From: Eleginops maclovinus | Taxonomy: Eukaryota > Chordata > Actinopteri > Perciformes > Eleginopidae | NCBI RefSeq assembly: GCF_036324505.1 | Contig: NC_086352.1 | Coordinates: forward strand, 10,229,001 to 10,293,000 | Reading direction: 5' to 3' | Length of the DNA: 64,000 nt | Part shown: positions 51,106 to 64,000 of the stretch, in pieces | Layout of the letters: every line of letters starts with the position of its first letter | Position numbering within the stretch: position 1 is the stretch's first letter | Position numbers and translations under genes: made by a program | Notes under the pieces: generated by a model | What the model saw: only the letters and a program-made list of their open reading frames with translations | Told to the model about the DNA's origin: nothing | The model's database searches: none

Positions 51106-52715
51106 CTCGTCTCTCTTAAGCTGCCTCTCAGGGGTTTTGTTCTCCTCAGGGCCAATTCTCTCGTCAATCTGCTGTCCGCCATGTGTCCGACTGTGTGCTC
51201 CAGAGAATGAGTCAGTGAGTTTGGCTCACTGCCATTGATATTCAGCCTTTGAAAATAGTTCTACAACTATTTAAAGCTATAGTGTTGGTGGCTGACAATC
51301 AAAGAAGACACTGGTTAATTCACTGTTGAGCAAATATAACGATAGCTATTCTTTAGTTTGGAGGCTTTCCCTCCCTTCAGGTTAATACTTTTTTTGTAGA
51401 ACGATGCACTCTGTCTGTGGAGAATACTCCGCTCTGACAGGTAAGGTGAACTCCTCTGATAAAAGCCACTAAACCCTTTCTAGCAGGTGGAGGGAAAAAA
51501 AGAGTTTAATCAAGGTCAAATAAAGCACTGATTGTGATGAATCGGGAAGGATAGGAATTAGTGGGGGCGCTGGGAGAATGTGAATAGCTGAGGTCAGGCG
51601 GATGGCTGAGTGGGCTACAGATACACTGAGAGATGGACTGTGTGGGAAAACCAAGATAACAGCATCCATCCTCATGCCACACTAGCAGATACGTTTTTGC
51701 AGCATTTGTTAATGTCAGTGTTGAACATAAGAATAAATCATGTTCAAAGTGGATATTTTAACCAATTTGTATGTGGACCTTTAATTTACATATGAAAAGT
51801 TTGACATTTTTGTCTCAGGATCAGACAGTGACTGATAGCCCTGCATTAGGTCCATCAGGAACAGTAGAGATAACAGATCAAAGCTGTTACTGCTCTGTCT
51901 CCTTTTTCTCTATCAGACGGCCAGACATTCGTCCACAGTCTATTTCCCACTATCTGTTTCTGTTCTTGATAAACAAAAACACGTAGAAAAACACAGAAAG
52001 ATGGACAGGACCGGAGTCAGTGAAATGGAAAGATCAAAGGAAATGGTGAGGAGAGGAAAAAGGAGTAAAGGCCGGACACGTGCAGGAACAGGAAGAGAGG
52101 AATTGAAAGCGAAGAAGGGAAAGAGAGCAATTGGCTGCGTCTTCATGTTGTGATCTGTCAGCGTTGACAGGGATGAGCAGAGCAAACATGCATCTCCCTT
52201 GTCCCCTTGGTCAGTTTCCATGGAAACGCTATTTTTTACTCTTACACATGTACTGTATGTGCATCCTACTGGCACTGGATTCCCAGCAGCCAGCATGTAG
52301 TTCAGATGGACTTTATGAGAAAGTAGAGAAGTAAGGATTTCTTTCATGTTGACTTATTTGCGACACAGGAACAGAATTGCACCCCCCACAGTCCAAGCAT
52401 CAGACCCAGAGGAAGTGCAGACACAGATCATAATCTTCCCCAGGTCTGAGGTTAGAGACACAATTTGCCCAGCCGTCATGCAACAGTACAATTTGGCTGT
52501 CATTGTTAGACCATAGATCTATTACGGACAAAAAGGGCAGAAGCCAAGACAACAACGGTAGGCGGTGTCATTTGGAATAATTCCATGAGATAATGTTTAG
52601 GGAAATGCATCAGTGAGCTCGAGGCCAGCGAGTTCAGCGTGGAGTTGAGAGGAGATGAAGGGGAACCCCTGGTGGTCAGAGTCGAAACAGCAGCGATGTG
52701 ACAATGTGCATACCT

Positions 52716-52845
52716 TAAAGATAAGATAAGAGGTACTTTATTAATCCCAAACTGTTAAATGTTCGCGTTGCAGCAGCATAAAGCAAAGCATTGCACATAA
52801 GTAGAAATTAAAAGAGTAGAAATAAAAAATATATATATATACAAA
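52716..52845. repeat. Retroposon 3'-end fragment (CTTTATTAATCCC motif)
   Basis: AAGATAAGATAAGAGGTACT, then TTTATTAATCCC and GTTGCAGCAGCATAAAG followed by an A/TA-rich tail are the wording of a very common fish retroposon terminus. Orientation and family are not certain. Confidence 0.55.
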
Positions 52846-52944
52846 CATCTCAAAACAGGAATAAACTAGCCTTGGAGAGTTGAGTGCAACCACGATCCTT
52901 AACTTGATAACACAATTCAAACGTACTCCATCTCCCTTTGCATT

Positions 52945-53045
52945 AAGGTAAATATAAGTAAAAGTACAGTATTATCAGCAAGATTTACTTACTAGTGTCA
53001 AAATAAATCATATTTAAAATGGTCTCTGTGGCTTATATACTATTG
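52945..53045. repeat. Interspersed repeat fragment (AAGTAAAAGTACAG motif)
   Basis: TAAGTAAAAGTACAGTATTA and TCAGCAAGATTTACTTA resemble a common fish repeat built around AAGTAAAAGTACT. A degenerate partner (TACTAAGAGTACTTAAAATG) is seen near 53268-53290. Fragmentary. Confidence 0.4.
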
Positions 53046-53971
53046 TTTACATTTTTTTATGATTTATAGTAGTTTATTGTTTTTCAGTGGGGCTATAGTT
53101 TAAGCGAACTATGAACTGATTCTGGGGTGAATTCAATTATGATTAGTTTAGGGCTGACACCTCTTCCAAAGGGTCACGCTATATTTGAATTGTATTTATG
53201 TTTTGGACTTTTCTTTTGGAAATATTGGCTAAACATTCAAACATTTTGAGGGAAAAATGTATTCCTCTACTAAGAGTACTTAAAATGTAGATGCAGTTCT
53301 AATACAGGGTTACTTTCTCGGTAGGAGTTAGTGAAATGATTCATCATCATGTAACTTGCTTTTAATTCTATTATCTCTATCAATGGTTTTTGGCACTAGA
53401 GAGTTACTGTTTAACAATTTACAGTATCTACCAAAGGGCCTTTGTTTTCCTGTTAGGGCCCACTTAAGGGTTTCCACAGTCTCAATGAAATCTGTCGACA
53501 CGCTGTTGTCTCGTCCAGCCGAAATTGATTGATCGATGCTGTCAGCCTTTTTCTCTCGGTCTGATACAGTAACGCTTGGCGAGCTCACAAACTGTAAAGT
53601 GTAATGTAATGCGCTGACTGGAATACTAAGTCTAGACGAACCCATCTTTATCGACATGTTGTGAAGATCACAGTTCACGTCTGTCAGTACAGTACCTGCC
53701 ATGTTCAGCCCAGGTAATTAAGCACAAGACGCGAGAGCAGCCATTACCGAGAGCTGCAAAAGTGTAAATTGCCTGTGACCTTCATAAAACATTAACTCCC
53801 TTCATCAAAGCCTCGGATCTAAAACCTTTAAGTAGCCAACGATCTCCTGCTATATCTTGTGTTATAAGTGTGGCTGTTGAGAAGCTGACAGTGGCTGTAA
53901 TGGGCCTTTCCCGAAGACAAGAGTGCTATGACATCAATTATAGTGACGGATGGTGGAGGGAAATGGCTCAA

Positions 53972-54010
53972 ACACACACGTGCACACACACACACACACA
54001 CACACACACA
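53972..54010. repeat. (AC) microsatellite, interrupted
   Basis: ACACACACGTGC then a 29-bp CA run, about 870 bases before the 54882 SHF exon. Confidence 0.95.
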
Positions 54011-54881
54011 GATGACCCCTCTGGGACTCCATCCCACAGTACGTTTCATTCTTTTGGCCTCCATGACCCTCTTACTGAAGAGAGAATTCACTTTCATTCG
54101 GCCTTGCGGACATTATCCCCTCTCCTCTTCTCGTGTTAGCTTTTGTAAACTACCGTAAATGTTTTTCCCGTGTCCTGATTGGCTGTGAAGCTGCCCAGTG
54201 ACCTCCAGCAGTCATGTCCTGAGCACAGGTCACCCCCGGCCCCCGCTCAGCGTCAAACACTTCCCTGTGAAGCTGCCAAGACAGCTTATCATGTCCACAG
54301 TTGACCGTGAGAGTTTTGGAAAGCAGGTTTAATGTTTAACCAGCAGTACCTGTGCGGGATTTGTGAGTGTGTGTGTATTTGTGCATTTGACTTTCCAAGT
54401 GGGCTTATTTGCATAACTGCACAAATGTTTGTGTGCAGTTAAAAAGTGTAAATTGCAGACACATACTGTAGTGTGTTTACGGATGCCTGTGGTTATTTGA
54501 CTGGTATGGAGGAAGTTTGCGTTTGTGTGTATTTTGTCTCTCTGGGATGTGTGCACAGTGTGAAAGGATTGATTTATGCCTTATCCACTGTGTGTACATG
54601 TCCTTCAGTTCGATGAGTTACACAGAGCAACTTTGTGTGTAGAAGCACAACCTGGAGTTTCTGGTCCCACACCCACACCTCATTGCTCCGTTTTAGTTTA
54701 GCAGATACATTTAACAGCAGTTACCAACATCACTTTTTAATTTATAAACTTTTCAAGTGACCTTAACATCAAATCTAGCTGAAGTACAGAAGTGTTTGTA
54801 ATTTTACCAGAGCTGTGAAGAGTCCCATTTTATTCTGCCAGAATCAAATATTACAGCTGTTGCATTTTCTTTTTATTACAG

Positions 54882-55056
54882 TCCAGTTTGATGGTGTGGA
54901 CAAGTCTCGAATGTCGCCTACCAAGGATGGGAAAACTCGCCCGCTGCAGCGACACTCCAGTAGCTGTCTGGTCAACACAAAAATGTCTTCACTGGACCAC
55001 TGCAGCTCCTCTCTGGGGGAGCGCATTGACCCCGCCATGCCCCTGGAAAGCCAGTT
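54882..55056 (+). CDS. shf: SHF coding exon, linker before the SH2 domain
   Basis: A long T-rich tract and ATTACAG acceptor precede this 175-bp exon; the donor is GTGAGT. It enters with two bases (completing a valine codon) and leaves with two bases, so it switches the phase from 1 to 2. The peptide runs QFDGVDKSRMSP, then a basic/serine-rich stretch with RPLQRHSSS, and ends in ERIDPAMPLESQ just before the SH2 domain. The closing DPAxPLExQ signature is typical of SHB/SHF-family proteins immediately ahead of WYHGAISR. The middle is poorly conserved compared with human SHF, as expected for a linker. The short codon shared with the next exon becomes phenylalanine. Confidence comes mainly from phase agreement on both sides and the C-terminal signature. 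Confidence 0.9.
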
Positions 55057-62429
<7,373 letters not shown>

Positions 62430-62616
62430 GAGCAGCCAGGGCTTCATGCACATGAAGCTGTCACGGACGAAGGAGAGCAAGTACATCCTGGGCCAGAACA
62501 GCTGCCCGTTTGACAGCGTGCCTGAGATCATCTATTTCTACTCCAGCCGCAAGCTGCCCATCAAGGGTGCCGAACACATGTCCCTGCTGTACCCCGTAGC
62601 CATCAGGACACTATAG
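62430..62616 (+). CDS. shf: SHF terminal coding exon, C-terminal half of SH2 and stop
   Basis: The exon begins after TTCTGTCCCCAG and finishes with TAG at 62614-62616. It encodes SSQGFMHMKLSRTKESKY, then ILGQNSCPFDSVPEIIYFYSSRKLPIKGAEHMSLLYPVAIRTL in two parts of the SH2 fold: the beta-D strand with its conserved basic residues, the beta-E/F region and the C-terminal LLYPV strand. The protein ends right after the SH2 domain, as all SHB/SHF family members do. The AEHMSLLYPVAIRTL tail is the clearest SHF signature. A free-standing methionine reading from 62317 exists in the intron but is not needed. The exon is 6.7 kb downstream of the previous one. Confidence 0.96.
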
Positions 62617-63230
62617 TGCTCCGGGTCACCGGCAGGCCCCTGCCGTACCCACCGGGCAACCCTGTGGCTCCACGCTTCCTGTCCCTCTGGACAGTGCCCA
62701 GAAGGCTCATGGGAATTTGAACAGTGGCATCCCGAAACTGCTGATCCTTACTCACCTCACTAGCCAACGGATTCCAGACCTGTTTTGGAGGCCGACTGCA
62801 CACTATCTGACACATACTGTACAGACTCAATGAGGCAGAAGGCTTTATTATTTTATTTTATTTTATTTATGACAGACACCCACTTCATTACATCACAGAC
62901 TGACCAACTGATGAACATCATTTCACTGATTCTTCAGCTGATATCCCTAAGCACTTAACACTCAAAGAAATAGAGAGGTACAACATTGTAACGTGTCACT
63001 GGGGTCTACCTTTTCCCAGAAAATATTTTGTCCTAGGAGTGCACATCATAAAACTGTGTACGCTCATTTGGTTAGGCTCTGTTGATTCTGTAATTGTTTG
63101 TAAGAGGACTTGAAGATTGTAAGAGCCGTGTAAGGGAAGCGACATTTATGAGGCCTGTTGAGGGATATTGTGCACATGGGCCTCGTACAGTGGTCTGGAT
63201 ATTTAATAAACTGGCCTTGTATGAACGGTG
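62617..63230 (+). other. shf: Probable 3' untranslated region of SHF
   Basis: No protein-like frame continues after the TAG. The stretch contains a short TTTTA pentanucleotide run at about 62842-62868 and ends near an AATAAA. The true cleavage site cannot be read from sequence alone, so the right border is approximate. Confidence 0.6.
63205..63210 (+). promoter_or_regulatory. Candidate polyadenylation signal AATAAA of SHF
   Basis: The first canonical AATAAA after the SHF stop lies about 590 bases downstream. A GT-containing stretch follows within 40 bases. No other canonical hexamer is seen between here and the window end, which supports but does not prove its use. Confidence 0.5.
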
Positions 63231-64000
63231 AGTCCCCAGCTGTGTGGAAATAACAGGCCTGTAAGCAGTGCACACTGATCTCTCGATCTTGTCATAGTAC
63301 ATGCTGTCTGCTATCCATCACAGGGGGGGTGTATCACACCAATGACGGTGTAAGTACCATGGTGGCGGGACAGGCAGGAGATCATGATGGATGGGTCAAC
63401 TCATCTGACACAGTACAATTGGCCGAGGCTGGAGACCAGAGCCTGTCCAAATGGACCAAATTAGCCCGGCGACCCCTCCTTAGAATGGCTTTGCATCGGG
63501 AGAATGAAATATGCCTGCATTGTCTACCTCAGAAAATCAATTTCATTCGCCCATCTGCAGATCAATAGGTACAATGGGATTGCAGACATCGATCGGCTCT
63601 CCCTATGACATTCCCAATTCCCTTAAAATGACATCATCAGTTTATGGATATGTTTTTTAATTACAAGATTTTTTTTTAATGAAAACAAAAGTAGATTTTC
63701 AGATCAGCATTTGTATGTATAGTCACTAATATGAAACTGTGTGATGTCAGTAACAGATGTTTGGTTAATGCCTTATAATGCATGGGTCGAATCAGTCCGC
63801 TAGATCAGCTGATTTCCAGTTCTGCTTTTAACGATTGTTCTGTGACTGTAATTTATTCTGGGGTAATCATTACTGATGTGTTACTCTTTTGTGATGGCCC
63901 CCTGGCCCTCATTGTTCCGTGCCGATGTGATCGTGTTGTTTGGGACTACTCCAGCCTCTTTACCTGTGGTGCTTTGCATTTTTGTTGTTCCTAGTTCTGC
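63231..64000. other. DNA downstream of SHF
   Basis: No gene or mobile element recognised. Could include further 3'UTR if the 63205 signal is skipped. Confidence 0.5.

Larger units (their letters stand above)
46500..54881 (+). other. SHF intron (8.4 kb) containing the Tc1 element
   Basis: Bounded by GTGGGT and ATTACAG. Contains the Tc1-like transposon, an interrupted GT microsatellite, retroposon fragments at 52716 and 52945, an AC microsatellite and the paired TTAATTAG sites. No other coding exon was recognised. Confidence 0.85.

Noticed and set aside
50718..51182. 154-codon minus-strand frame with Thr/His repeats
   Set aside because: Created by the GT/AC microsatellite at 51018-51105; the same applies to frames at 25259-25531 and 30732-31134.

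Overview
The window reads as vertebrate nuclear DNA, most likely from a teleost fish and probably a percomorph. The evidence is split genes with GT-AG introns, very long introns, long AC/GT microsatellites, a Tc1-type transposon, and several non-autonomous hAT-, piggyBac- and Tc1-like elements of the kinds common in ray-finned fish. There are no operons, bacterial-type genes, CRISPR arrays, rRNAs or tRNAs that I can support.

One host gene is clear: the 3' part of SHF (Src homology 2 domain containing F) on the + strand. Five coding exons lie at 36310-36525, 46353-46499, 54882-55056, 55646-55765 and 62430-62616. Their splice phases join exactly and give about 281 residues: tyrosine/proline docking motifs (YDTP, YDQP), a conserved proline-rich linker (PWPPPVGQL) and a complete C-terminal SH2 domain, followed by a stop codon. 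The first exon here opens inside a codon, so at least one more 5' exon exists. I looked for it upstream and did not find it, so the 36 kb before it is probably an upstream intron, although intergenic DNA cannot be excluded for part of it. A 3'UTR with an AATAAA near 63205 ends the gene.

The rest is intronic or flanking non-coding DNA carrying mobile elements with readable ends: a complete Tc1-like transposon (48255-49858) whose transposase keeps its catalytic triad but has one premature stop; two hAT-type elements with perfect 8-bp target duplications (11475-12002 and 13747-14375), the first sitting inside an older retroposon-like repeat; two TTAA-flanked piggyBac-like MITEs (27583-28052 and 36628-37094); a MITE with GAGTGGTGC termini (32343-32931); several decayed repeats; and seven sizeable dinucleotide repeats.

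The most interesting unexplained item is a 99-bp stretch at 37877-37975 inside the first SHF intron seen here. It has a good acceptor, a usable donor, symmetric phase and an open frame that would join perfectly with both neighbouring SHF exons, so it is a candidate undescribed cassette exon. I did not find a convincing new multi-gene system.
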